Of a stretch of 64,000 bases of DNA, positions 50,851-59,443 are shown in pieces. Positions within the stretch are counted from its first letter, which is position 1. Every line of letters begins with the position of its first letter. Position numbers and translations under genes: made by a program. The notes below the pieces were generated by a model. The model did no database searches. It was not told the origin of the DNA and worked only from the letters and a program-made list of their open reading frames with translations. Source of the DNA: Oscillospiraceae bacterium (GTDB lineage Bacteria; Bacillota; Clostridia; Oscillospirales; WRJC01); the NCBI GenBank assembly GCA_009783265.1, contig WRHM01000006.1, positions 102,533 to 166,532 of the forward strand, given 5' to 3'.

Positions 50851-53577
50851 ATGGACTTGATGCAAAATACAAAAAAACCGGATAAAAAAATTAACTCGAT
50901 AAAAAATTTTGATAATATCTCAGAAAAAAATAATTATATAAATATAAACGAATATTTTTATACAGCAGATAAAAACAATGCTTTGAAAATCTTAAAAAGC
51001 AATGAAAAATCCGGTCTTTCTTCGGTTGAAGCAAAACAAAGGCAAGAAATTTTCGGATTTAACCAGCTTAACGAAGCCAAAAGAAAAAGCCTGCTTTTCC
51101 GATTTTTAGAGCAATTCTCGGATTTTATGGTCATTATACTTCTGATAGCGGCGGGAATATCTTTTTTTACTGCTATTATAGAGGGAAACAAAACAGATTT
51201 TTTAGACCCTGTGATTATATTGATTATTATAATTATAAATTCAATCGTCGGGGTCATACAGGAATTCAAAGCGGAAAAATCGATCGAAGCGTTAAAAAAC
51301 ATGACTGTTTCTGAAACTGTTGTTTTGCGGGACGGGAAAAAATCAAAAATATCGGCTGAATATCTGGTTCCCGGCGATATAATAATTTTAGAAGCGGGGA
51401 ATTCGGTTCCCGCCGACGCAAGAATTTTGGAAAATATATCTGTTGAAGCGGACGAATCGGCATTAACGGGCGAATCGATACCTGTTATAAAAGAAGATAA
51501 TATGATTTTTTCGCGTTCAACTGCTCTCGGCGACAGAAAAAATATGCTTTATATGACAAGCGCTGTAACTTCGGGGAAATGCACGGCTGTCGTCACAAAT
51601 ACAGGAATGTCTACGGAAGTCGGTAAAATTGCGGAAATATTGACGCAGGAAGACGATGCTGTTACTCCGTTGCAGGAAAAATTATCTCATACGGGAAAAA
51701 TCTTAGGGATAACGGCTTTGGTTGTATGCGCATTTATATTTATACTCGGCATAATTCAAAAGATTCCCGTTCTTGAAATGTTTATGCTGTCTATAAGCCT
51801 CGCAGTCGCGGCAATGCCCGAAGGCCTGCCTGCAATCGTGACTATTGTGCTTGCGATCGGCGTCCAGAGAATGGCTAAGAATAACGCTATAATCAGAAAA
51901 TTGTCAGCCGTTGAAACTCTTGGAAGCGCGACGGTTATATGCTCTGACAAAACCGGGACGTTGACCCAAAATAAAATGACCGTGACAGAAATTTATATGC
52001 CCGGGCAAAACGACGAAAAAAAGTTATTAATGCTGGCGGTTTTGTGCAATAATTCAAGTAAAAATCAGAAATTATATATCGGCGACCCGACAGAAAACGC
52101 AATTTGTTACGCAGCTGATAAAATAAATATAAGAAAATCCGAAGAAGATTTAAAATATCCCAGATTATCTGAGATACCGTTTGATTCAAGCCGTAAAATT
52201 ATGACCACGGTAAATAAATTATCAAATGAAAAAAGCAGGGTAATAACCAAAGGCGCGCCTGATGTATTATTAAATAATTGCGTTTATTATTTGAAAAACG
52301 GTTTGCCTGAGATTTTGACCGCGGCAAAAAGATCTGAAATAATAAACGCGAACGAAAACATGGCGAAAAACGCCCTGCGCGTTATCGCTGTCGCGTATAA
52401 AGACGTTAATAACGCAGAAATAATAATGCAGAATACAGAAATTAAAAACAAAAATCTTGAGATAAATCTTATATTCTGCGGGCTTATAGGCATGATCGAC
52501 CCTCCGCGCCCGGAAGTATTTAAAGCGATCCAAACTTGTAAAACAGCCGGGATAAAACCGGTTATGATAACTGGCGACCATAAAATAACGGCTATGGCAA
52601 TAGCTGAAAAAATAGGCATATATAATAAAGGCGATAAAATAGCGACCGGAGCTGAATTAGACGAAATGAGCGATGAATATCTGCTTGAAAATATATATGT
52701 TTATTCTGTTTTCGCAAGAGTTTCGCCTGAGCATAAAATGCGTATAGTCAAAGCGTTTAAAAACAGGGGCAACGTCGTAGCCATGACAGGCGACGGGGTA
52801 AACGACGCGCCATCGCTTAAAATCGCTGACATGGGCTGCGCAATGGGTCAAAACGGAACAGACGTTGCGCGAAATTCCGCTGATATGATTCTTGTGGACG
52901 ATAATTTTTCAACTATTGTGGAAGCCGTGCGGCAGGGCAGGGGAATATACGAAAATATAAAAAAATCGATACACTTTTTATTATCAAGCAATTTCGGCGA
53001 AATCATGGCTATATTTGCTTCGTTTTTATTGAGACTCCCGTCGCCGCTTATCGCGATACACTTGCTCTGGGTTAATTTCGTGACGGATTCTCTGCCTGCG
53101 CTTGCTCTGAGCGCGGAAAACCCGGGCGACGCAATAATGCGAAGGCCGCCGTTAAACTCAAAGAAAAGTTTATTTGCCGACGGTCTTGGGTTAAAAATAA
53201 TATTTGAGGGATTGATGATAGGCTCTCTTACTCTGCTCGCGTTTATTATCGGTTATAAATATTTCGACAACGGTTCGCCTAATCCTGTTTATGCGAGGAC
53301 AATGGCGTTTACTGTTTTAAGCATTTCAGAACTTGTTCACGCTTATAATATGCGAAGCGCAAAATCTGTTTTTAAAGTCGGATTTTTTTCAAATAAACGA
53401 ATGAATTTTGCGTTTGTGACTTGTTTATTATTGCAAATTTCGGTTGTTGTAATAAAACCTTTGTCAGAGATATTCAAAACAGTAAATCTGCCGTTGAGCG
53501 GCTGGATTACCGTCGGGATTTTATCGATTGCTCCGCTCGTTATAATAGAACTGCAAAAATTAATTTTAAAAGAATAA
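50851..53577 (+). CDS. Cation-transporting P-type ATPase, calcium type (P2)
   Basis: The 908-residue pump contains DESALTGESIPV (actuator), PEGLP in AAMPEGLPAIVTIVLAIG (ion-binding helix M4), the phosphorylated Asp366 in CSDKTGTLTQNKM, KGAPDVLLNNC (nucleotide site), MITGDHKITAMAIA and MTGDGVNDAPSLKIADMGCA, and a C-terminal block of four to six helices with NFGEIMAIFASFLLRLPSPL. These are type II ATPases that pump calcium or manganese out of the cell. The N-terminal 45 residues are Lys/Asn-rich. CGGAGG precedes the ATG by 12 bases. Confidence 0.94.
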   Translation: MDLMQNTKKPDKKINSIKNFDNISEKNNYININEYFYTADKNNALKILKSNEKSGLSSVEAKQRQEIFGFNQLNEAKRKSLLFRFLEQFSDFMVIILLIAAGISFFTAIIEGNKTDFLDPVIILIIIIINSIVGVIQEFKAEKSIEALKNMTVSETVVLRDGKKSKISAEYLVPGDIIILEAGNSVPADARILENISVEADESALTGESIPVIKEDNMIFSRSTALGDRKNMLYMTSAVTSGKCTAVVTNTGMSTEVGKIAEILTQEDDAVTPLQEKLSHTGKILGITALVVCAFIFILGIIQKIPVLEMFMLSISLAVAAMPEGLPAIVTIVLAIGVQRMAKNNAIIRKLSAVETLGSATVICSDKTGTLTQNKMTVTEIYMPGQNDEKKLLMLAVLCNNSSKNQKLYIGDPTENAICYAADKINIRKSEEDLKYPRLSEIPFDSSRKIMTTVNKLSNEKSRVITKGAPDVLLNNCVYYLKNGLPEILTAAKRSEIINANENMAKNALRVIAVAYKDVNNAEIIMQNTEIKNKNLEINLIFCGLIGMIDPPRPEVFKAIQTCKTAGIKPVMITGDHKITAMAIAEKIGIYNKGDKIATGAELDEMSDEYLLENIYVYSVFARVSPEHKMRIVKAFKNRGNVVAMTGDGVNDAPSLKIADMGCAMGQNGTDVARNSADMILVDDNFSTIVEAVRQGRGIYENIKKSIHFLLSSNFGEIMAIFASFLLRLPSPLIAIHLLWVNFVTDSLPALALSAENPGDAIMRRPPLNSKKSLFADGLGLKIIFEGLMIGSLTLLAFIIGYKYFDNGSPNPVYARTMAFTVLSISELVHAYNMRSAKSVFKVGFFSNKRMNFAFVTCLLLQISVVVIKPLSEIFKTVNLPLSGWITVGILSIAPLVIIELQKLILKE

Positions 53578-53579
53578 TT

Positions 53580-53990
53580 TTACGCGTTTGCCTGCGGGGA
53601 TTCGGAAGATACGCACATAAACTCGATTTTATTTCCGTCAGGGTCGGCGCACCAGCACTGCGAATTTTTGTCTTTCCCCACAGACGGACCTGAAGTAATA
53701 GCTATATCTTTTGATTTCAAATAATCGGCGACTGCGTTTATATCGTTTACTCTTATGCATAAATGATGATAGCGTGAGTCGCCGTTTTTAATTTTTTCAG
53801 GGGTCGAATAAAACAATTCAATAAAAGTATTGTCTGCGAGTTTTATATACTGTATCCAGTCATTTCCTTTATCGTCTTTTAACGTGAATGCGTGTTTAAA
53901 TCCAAGTTTAGTGCAATAAAAATCAAGCATTTTATCCATTTGCGGAGTGTTATAAGCCGTATGCGCTATTCCTAAAGCTATATCTTTCAT
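53580..53990 (-). CDS. VOC family (glyoxalase-like) protein
   Basis: The ATG at 53990 gives MKDIALGIAHTAYNTPQMDK, with AAAGG 11 bases upstream. The 136-residue chain has two VOC modules: MLDFYCTKLGFKHAFTLKDD and RYHHLCIRVNDINAVADYLK, closing with CWCADPDGNKIEFM, where His and Glu are the usual metal ligands. The reaction is unknown. It ends 2 bases after the ATPase on the other strand and follows the URO-D-like gene, with which it may be transcribed. Confidence 0.85.
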   Translation of the reverse strand: MKDIALGIAHTAYNTPQMDKMLDFYCTKLGFKHAFTLKDDKGNDWIQYIKLADNTFIELFYSTPEKIKNGDSRYHHLCIRVNDINAVADYLKSKDIAITSGPSVGKDKNSQCWCADPDGNKIEFMCVSSESPQANA

Positions 53991-54035
53991 AATTAACAAA
54001 ACCTTTCTTTAAAATTATAATATATATTATATTAT

Positions 54036-55199
54036 TTATATATTTTTTATAATATACTCAACCGCGCGTTCAAATTCTCCTATGACGTTTTCGCGTTCGT
54101 TTAGATTACAGCCGTATTCAGGTATAATATAAAAACAGCCGGTTTCTCTGTCATACGACGGCTCAAGAATACGCGTAAAATAATCAAATAAATTTTCGCC
54201 GTCTTTTTTATTTATTGTCCCGTAATATACTTTTTTGTTTTTGCGGCATATTTCGAGAATTTTTATCATGTCATGTTTTTCGGGATTGCCGAAATTTATG
54301 CCATAAACCAGAGATTCATCAAGCACAACATCGAGAAGATGATCGTTTTTGCCGCAGTAATGCACGTATCCGCCGTTAAAATATTCTAATATTTCATGGA
54401 GATACGGCTTTGCAAATTCGTCTATAAGCGGCGGGGACAATAAAGTCGTGGTGTCTTCGCTTATTTTTATGCCGCCTGTGTTTTTCGGCATGATTACAGA
54501 ATTATAATGCGCGATATATTCACCGCTTTTTTCAATTCTTTTAAAACATTCGTCCAGCGCGAAATAAATCGATTTATTGCTTAATTTAAGAAGATGATGC
54601 GTAAAATCAGGGTCGTCGTAAAAATCATAAAAAATTGTGTCGCCGTAAATCAAATGCGCCGTGTCGATTGCCCCCTGTAAATCGAGAGGATATACAAAAA
54701 CTTTTCCGGTCAGATTATTTTTACGCAATTTTTCAGTCATATATTCTATATGCTCCATAGCGGCGGCAAATTCAACGCTGTCGTTAATACTAAAATTATA
54801 ATTTTCGCTTATATTTTCTATATCTTGTTTTTTTGCATGATCAACAAGCCACGGCATAATATCTTCAAACAATCTTTGTTGATTCCCGAATAATGACGGC
54901 ACGATTCCGCAGCCCATATTTGCGCGCATAGACGGCACCCTGCCGTAATTGCCGTTTATCGTGCTTAAAACTTCACGCAAGCCGTTTATAAACATTTTTT
55001 CATTGTCAAAGTGAATTTCTTTGAAATTATACCATGGGAGCCACGACTGCTGTTCTTCCGTAAGCCAGCACGAAAGCGCAAGCGGCGGCATATCTGTTTT
55101 TTCGCCTCGCCAGACAGAGCATTGCAAATCTATAGCTTTTTGTATGTATGCGTCGTTTGATTTAATATAATCAACCGCTTTTTTTATTCCGTCAGTCAT
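54036..55199 (-). CDS. Uroporphyrinogen decarboxylase-like (URO-D/MtaA family) protein
   Basis: The 387-residue protein has the URO-D barrel pattern: VPSMRANMGCGIVPSLFG, GKVFVYPLDLQGAIDTAHLI, FYDFYDDPDFTHHLLKLSNK, and a GGYVHYCGKNDHLLDVV strand with His and Cys, as in the corrinoid methyltransferase branch (MtaA/CmuA), rather than HemE. Its substrate is unknown. No corrinoid protein gene lies nearby. It precedes the VOC gene on the same strand and follows the acetyltransferase gene by 21 bases. Confidence 0.8.
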   Translation of the reverse strand: MTDGIKKAVDYIKSNDAYIQKAIDLQCSVWRGEKTDMPPLALSCWLTEEQQSWLPWYNFKEIHFDNEKMFINGLREVLSTINGNYGRVPSMRANMGCGIVPSLFGNQQRLFEDIMPWLVDHAKKQDIENISENYNFSINDSVEFAAAMEHIEYMTEKLRKNNLTGKVFVYPLDLQGAIDTAHLIYGDTIFYDFYDDPDFTHHLLKLSNKSIYFALDECFKRIEKSGEYIAHYNSVIMPKNTGGIKISEDTTTLLSPPLIDEFAKPYLHEILEYFNGGYVHYCGKNDHLLDVVLDESLVYGINFGNPEKHDMIKILEICRKNKKVYYGTINKKDGENLFDYFTRILEPSYDRETGCFYIIPEYGCNLNERENVIGEFERAVEYIIKNI

Positions 55200-55220
55200 A
55201 AATAAATCCTCTTAAATATT

Positions 55221-55730
55221 TTAAATATTATAAACATAAAACGCAATATGATAATCTTTTTCGCCGATTTTTTTTATTTCACGTTTTTCGCAAATAAAAC
55301 CGAAATCCTGATAAATTTTATTTAATTTTTCTTTGCGCGCGTCAGTATCGAGACGTAAAAATTTAATATTTTTCTCGCGGCATTTATTTACGGCGTATTC
55401 AAGCAGATATTTCGAAAAATTCTGCCCCGACGCAAACCGTTTGACAGCCAATCTCCGGAGAAACAAAGCCTCGCCTTTTTTTATTAAATCTGTCCAGAAA
55501 AACGGCGCGAAATCCTGCAAAGCCATACACCCTGCGGGATTATTGTTTATATATGCTATATAAAAATCTTCTATTGCAAATTCTTTTGACAGCCCTTCCC
55601 ATGAAACACGCTCTTTTGACCATATCGGCATGTTTATACTCTCAAACCAGTTCACAACGTCGATATATATATTTTCGAGTACGGGAATGTCTTTTTCCTG
55701 GGCTTGTTTTATTTCTATTATTTCTTTCAT
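55221..55730 (-). CDS. GNAT-family N-acetyltransferase
   Basis: A 169-residue acetyltransferase: the EIKQAQEKDIPVLENIYIDV N-terminal strand, NNPAGCMALQDF, ALFLRRLAVKRFASGQNFSK (the acetyl-CoA loop, here with SGQNFSKY for the usual R/QxxGxG/A), and IKFLRLDTDARKEKLNKIYQ with DFGF. The acceptor is unknown. Its start overlaps the cyclophilin stop by 4 bases, so they are translationally coupled. Confidence 0.87.
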   Translation of the reverse strand: MKEIIEIKQAQEKDIPVLENIYIDVVNWFESINMPIWSKERVSWEGLSKEFAIEDFYIAYINNNPAGCMALQDFAPFFWTDLIKKGEALFLRRLAVKRFASGQNFSKYLLEYAVNKCREKNIKFLRLDTDARKEKLNKIYQDFGFICEKREIKKIGEKDYHIAFYVYNI

Positions 55731-56224
55731 ATAACAACTGCCATTGACTTTATTTTTTGGGCAACAACCGGGAAATCCCTTGAATCGCGCTGCGTATTTA
55801 CTATTTCGTCAACGACTTCCATGCCGTTTGTCACTTTGCCGAACGCCGCGTACTGGCCGTCTAAATGCGGCGCGGATTTCACCATTATAAAAAACTGCGA
55901 GCCTGCCGAATTCGGGTCTCCGGTTCGCGCCATGCTTAAAACTCCGCGCTCATGTTTGAGATTATTCTCAAATCCGTTAGCCGTAAACTCGCCCTTTATT
56001 GAATATCCCGGACCTCCCGTTCCAAATCCGTCAGGATCTCCGCCCTGTATCATAAATCCGGGAATAATCCTGTGAAATATTAACCCGTCGTAAAAGTTTT
56101 TATTTATAAGATTTATAAAATTTTCGACTGTGATCGGCGCAATATCCGGGTAAAGTTCGGCTAATATAACTCCGCCGTTTTCCATTGTGATTTTTATATT
56201 TATCGCTTTTTCTGTTTTATCCAT
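55727..56224 (-). CDS. Cyclophilin-type peptidyl-prolyl cis-trans isomerase
   Basis: A 165-residue cytoplasmic cyclophilin with the active-site set: FHRIIPGFMIQGGDPDGFGT (Arg, Phe, Gln), MARTGDPNSAGSQFFIM and HLDGQYAAFGKVTNGMEVVD. It speeds proline isomerisation in folding proteins. There is no signal peptide. GAAAGGG lies before the ATG. It is followed, with overlap, by the acetyltransferase and preceded by the DUF1015 gene. Confidence 0.95.
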   Translation of the reverse strand: MDKTEKAINIKITMENGGVILAELYPDIAPITVENFINLINKNFYDGLIFHRIIPGFMIQGGDPDGFGTGGPGYSIKGEFTANGFENNLKHERGVLSMARTGDPNSAGSQFFIMVKSAPHLDGQYAAFGKVTNGMEVVDEIVNTQRDSRDFPVVAQKIKSMAVVI

Positions 56225-56257
56225 TTTTATACACCCTTTCTTAAATTTATTTATATA

Positions 56258-57499
56258 TTATTTTATTTTTCTGCACTCTATATAAAATCTTTTATCGTCG
56301 GCTTCTCCCATAGAGAAAGTTTTACGAGGCAAAACGCCGTCTTTTGCGATTGCTGAGAACAAATCGGATTTTTTGATTGTGTCGAAAACAAAACCGATCG
56401 CGTTATCTTTTTTCGTAAATTCGATTGTTTCGGACTTTCCGTGAATATAATCTATTTTCCCGCTATGATTTCTCAAATAATCGTCCAAAAAGATTTGCAG
56501 GGTTTTTACGGGAAGATAATATTCCGGATTATTAACATATATTTTTTTAGAGTTTTCGCCGTAATATATATCAAATTCCTGATAATTTTTACCTGATGGC
56601 GTATCTTCCGAAATATCAAAAACTTTTCGCATTTCTTTTATTACGTTTAACGGGTCGATTTCGAATAAGATCCTGTAAATAGGCTCAAACTCAAGAGATT
56701 TATCGTATATATTCACTATTTCGGCGAGAGCGTATCTTGCAGGATGATTTATATATTCTTCCGGCGAGATTGCTTCTTTGATATTTTCCCAGCATTCTTT
56801 TGCCGTGGCAAGAGAATGATTCCCGTCGCCGACCGCAAACAAGATCCCGCCGTTATTAAAATTATTAAACGTTTGTTTTATATAATCTATATTTTTTCTG
56901 TCAAGATTATAACACTTGATTTTACCGTTGTTTTGCGTTAATTCAAAATCATAAATTTTTTCTAAATTTTCGGTGTTTTTTTCCAACTCACGCATTAAAA
57001 TATTTTTTTCGTCGTTATATAAAATCATAACATGAGGCAATTCAAGCAACGCGTTTTCACGGATTTTTAATCTCGGCGGTATTCTTGACGGAACAGTTTC
57101 TTCGGTTGACCTGATTTTAGCTTTTGCGTTTTTATTATAATCGTATTCTTCCAAATCGACCGCGCCGATAATTCCCTGCCTGACTGCGCCGTTTTTAAGC
57201 GTCCGCTCTATATAAAACATAGAATTTTTATAGCATGCCATATCTTTTTCGTAATTTTTCATAGTTTCGGCTATATTTTTAATTCTTTGTTCCTGTTCAA
57301 ATTCAGATTCTGTTTCAAGATATATTTCCGGAAAAATTAAATTTAACGCAGACATATTATTTCCTGTAAATTCTTTTATTTTATTCCAGTAAGAAATATC
57401 TGAAGTGTACTGGTCGCATGCGATAACGCCCCATTTTTGCATTAATTCAGGAGTTTTAGCAAACTTCGGCAGAAGTATATCGGTTTCTCTAAAACACAT
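56258..57499 (-). CDS. DUF1015 domain protein
   Basis: The 413-residue protein matches the DUF1015 layout: ILLPKFAKTPELMQKWGVIA and CDQYTSDISYW at the start, GAVRQGIIGAVDLEEYDYNK, and the motif FAVGDGNHSLATAKECWENI with ARYALAEIVNIYDKSLEFEP. The GDGNHS sequence is the most conserved part of the family, whose function is unknown. Its ATG (57499) lies 58 bases inside the preceding small gene, with AAAGGA about 12 bases upstream. Confidence 0.9.
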   Translation of the reverse strand: MCFRETDILLPKFAKTPELMQKWGVIACDQYTSDISYWNKIKEFTGNNMSALNLIFPEIYLETESEFEQEQRIKNIAETMKNYEKDMACYKNSMFYIERTLKNGAVRQGIIGAVDLEEYDYNKNAKAKIRSTEETVPSRIPPRLKIRENALLELPHVMILYNDEKNILMRELEKNTENLEKIYDFELTQNNGKIKCYNLDRKNIDYIKQTFNNFNNGGILFAVGDGNHSLATAKECWENIKEAISPEEYINHPARYALAEIVNIYDKSLEFEPIYRILFEIDPLNVIKEMRKVFDISEDTPSGKNYQEFDIYYGENSKKIYVNNPEYYLPVKTLQIFLDDYLRNHSGKIDYIHGKSETIEFTKKDNAIGFVFDTIKKSDLFSAIAKDGVLPRKTFSMGEADDKRFYIECRKIK

Positions 57500-57834
57500 A
57501 AAAATTTTTTATCCTTTCTTTGTTCTTTTGACGCTATATCATAGACTTCTTCGTCGGAACGGGCGGCTGTTACAATTTCAAGTTCAACATCCTCCATCGC
57601 ATCAAGTTCTTCTTGCGTTATTCCGTGTATTCGCATAATATCTTCATGTGAATATCTTACGCCGGTGTCATTTTTTATGCGCTCTTCAGCAATAGCAAGT
57701 AAATATTCGTCTTCGAGTTCTTCGTAATTGATATTAGCTTTGGCTATTTTATTTTTAGGATATAACTTTTTGAGTTGAATATAAGCCGAATTCATATCGG
57801 CATTATCATCGAAATTTATTATGAGTGAATTCAT
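57442..57834 (-). CDS. Small acidic hypothetical protein, antitoxin-like
   Basis: The second ATG (57834) is preferred because AAGGAG stands about 9 bases upstream. The 130-residue product starts MNSLIINFDDNADMNSAYIQ, is acidic (EEELDEYLLAIAEERIKND-like, HGITQEELDAMEDVELEIV) and ends with a basic Cys/Leu tail. The N-terminus resembles antitoxins of the RelB/DUF type, but no toxin gene is adjacent. The last 58 bases overlap the start of the DUF1015 gene in another frame, so the tail may be under double constraint or the true stop may be earlier by frameshift. Confidence 0.55.
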   Translation of the reverse strand: MNSLIINFDDNADMNSAYIQLKKLYPKNKIAKANINYEELEDEYLLAIAEERIKNDTGVRYSHEDIMRIHGITQEELDAMEDVELEIVTAARSDEEVYDIASKEQRKDKKFLCVLEKPIYFCRSLLKLLN

Positions 57835-57878
57835 ATACATTTTCTCCTTTTATATTTTTTAATTAATTTATTATATTA

Positions 57879-59153
57879 TTATTTTAACAAATTTACAATT
57901 CCCAAACTATCTTCGTCAACTTCTATTTCAACGTCTTTATTATAATCCACGCCGTCCAAATCAAATCCGAACAAGTTCATAAAATCTTTTTTGTACCCGT
58001 TTAAATCAGCTAAATCTTCTAAATTATCATCGTTTATTTTTACCCAGTTCTCAGCTACTTCTCTCTGAACATCATCGCGCATTTCTAAATCGTCGATTCT
58101 GATATATCCGTTTTCGTCGGTTAAATTTTCACCGTCCTGAATCTTTTTGAAAAGCCTGTAAATCTGTTGTATGCAATTCTCATGCAGATTTTTTTCTTTC
58201 ATCGTTTTAAACAAAATAGAGATATATAACGGCATAACGGGAATTGCCGCGCTTGCCTGAGTTACGAGAGCTTTATTTACAGATACATACGATTTAATTT
58301 TATATGATTTATTTAATTTATCCGAAGTTTGCTTAAGATGATTTTTAGCCGCTCCGACAGAGCCGTTTAAATATATATCGTGAGTTACTGGAGGACCGGT
58401 ATAAGAATATGAAATAATTATTGCGTTTTCTCTTAAAAGATTTTGTTTTGTTAGAACGTCAACCCAAAGACTTAAATCTTCGCCGCCCATTACTTTAACT
58501 GTATTTTGGATTTCCTCGTCGGTTGCGGGCGGTATTGTCACTTCATTTAATTTATAGCTTGTCAAATCAATGCCTTTGGATTTATATTCTTTGCCGATTG
58601 GTTTAAGTACAGAATTATATCTTTCTCCGGTTTCGGGATCGATTCTCACAGGAGCGGCTATGCTGTATATTATCATGTCAATAACGCCGTTTTGTGTAGG
58701 GGCTGGCGTCCCCGACAGCCCGCAAATTTGATGTTGCGTCGGCGGGACATCGAGGACGCCGTCCCCTACAATAATTTCACAAACTTTTTCTTTTGTTTCG
58801 TTTGAGAAAGCGTCGCCGATTATATTTTTCAGATAAAGATTTTTTTTGTTTGCCTCTCTTTGATAAGCGGCAAGATTATACATTCCCGCAGTCGCGGTTC
58901 TATTGCGATCATTCTGGGCGTTTTTCTCGAATGAAACGCCTATGACGTTTGCGTCAAGAGCAAAAGAAGCGGTTATTGCCGAAGCGAGACCGTAACCTGT
59001 TGACGCTCCTATCACAAGAACGTTTTTTATTTCCGGTATTGTTATTTTATCGTTTTCAGATAGATATTTTATATTATTCAAAATATTTTTTTCACAGCCT
59101 TTAGGGTGCGATGTAATACAAATAAATCCTTTGACTTTGGGTTCTATTATCAT
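57879..59153 (-). CDS. fabV: Trans-2-enoyl-CoA/ACP reductase FabV with palindrome-encoded insertion
   Basis: This NADH-dependent reductase saturates the double bond in fatty-acid or butyrate-type pathways. Landmarks are ICITSHPKGCEKN, the Rossmann VLVIGASTGYGLASAITASF, the substrate loop and the catalytic Tyr/Lys segment SYSYTGPPVTHDIY...GSVGAAKNHL. FabV proteins are about 397-400 residues; this one has 424. The extra 25 residues (VGDGVLDVPP...GTPAPT, about residues 128-152) fall between KVCEII and QNGVIDMIIYS and are coded exactly by the palindromic element at 58695-58770. The frame is kept. Whether the enzyme still works is not known. Confidence 0.93.
   Translation of the reverse strand: MIIEPKVKGFICITSHPKGCEKNILNNIKYLSENDKITIPEIKNVLVIGASTGYGLASAITASFALDANVIGVSFEKNAQNDRNRTATAGMYNLAAYQREANKKNLYLKNIIGDAFSNETKEKVCEIIVGDGVLDVPPTQHQICGLSGTPAPTQNGVIDMIIYSIAAPVRIDPETGERYNSVLKPIGKEYKSKGIDLTSYKLNEVTIPPATDEEIQNTVKVMGGEDLSLWVDVLTKQNLLRENAIIISYSYTGPPVTHDIYLNGSVGAAKNHLKQTSDKLNKSYKIKSYVSVNKALVTQASAAIPVMPLYISILFKTMKEKNLHENCIQQIYRLFKKIQDGENLTDENGYIRIDDLEMRDDVQREVAENWVKINDDNLEDLADLNGYKKDFMNLFGFDLDGVDYNKDVEIEVDEDSLGIVNLLK
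58695..58770. repeat. TGTAGGG palindromic element inserted in frame in fabV
   Basis: The ends TGTAGGGGCTGGCGTCC and GGACGCCGTCCCCTACA are inverted near-copies, and the middle has GACAGCCCGC / GCGGGACATC. Length is 76 bp, and 75 bases are added to the gene relative to family length. The same opening is seen at 12949, 19166, 6821 and 4152. Confidence 0.85.
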
Positions 59154-59173
59154 ATTGGGCGTTTCCTTTTTTT

Positions 59174-59289
59174 AACTCCCCCGCCGTCTGCGGGCGGCTC
59201 CCCCCTCGCAAGTATGCGAAGGGGGCAAAGAATAACTCCAAAGCCCCATTCGTTTACGAGGGGGGTGTCACGAAGTGACTGGGGGAGTT
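59174..59289. repeat. Long AACTCCCCC inverted-repeat element before tldD
   Basis: AACTCCCCC at 59174-59182 and GGGGGAGTT at 59281-59289 bound a 116-bp element. Inside are GCCGTCTGCGGGCGGC, CCCCCCTCGC/GCGAAGGGGG and CGTTTACGAGGGGGGTG. The internal GCCGTC-GC-GGCGGC block recurs at 62264-62279. This looks like a non-coding dispersed repeat. Confidence 0.75.
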
Positions 59290-59443
59290 GTTTTTGATTA
59301 TATTATAATTAAATTATACTATAATTAAACATGATTGTCAAATTAAATAAATTAACTAAAAAATAATAAAAAATGCTTGATATTATAATATATTTAATGG
59401 TATTATATAAATATTAAATCTAAAAAACAGGAGAGTGATTTTA

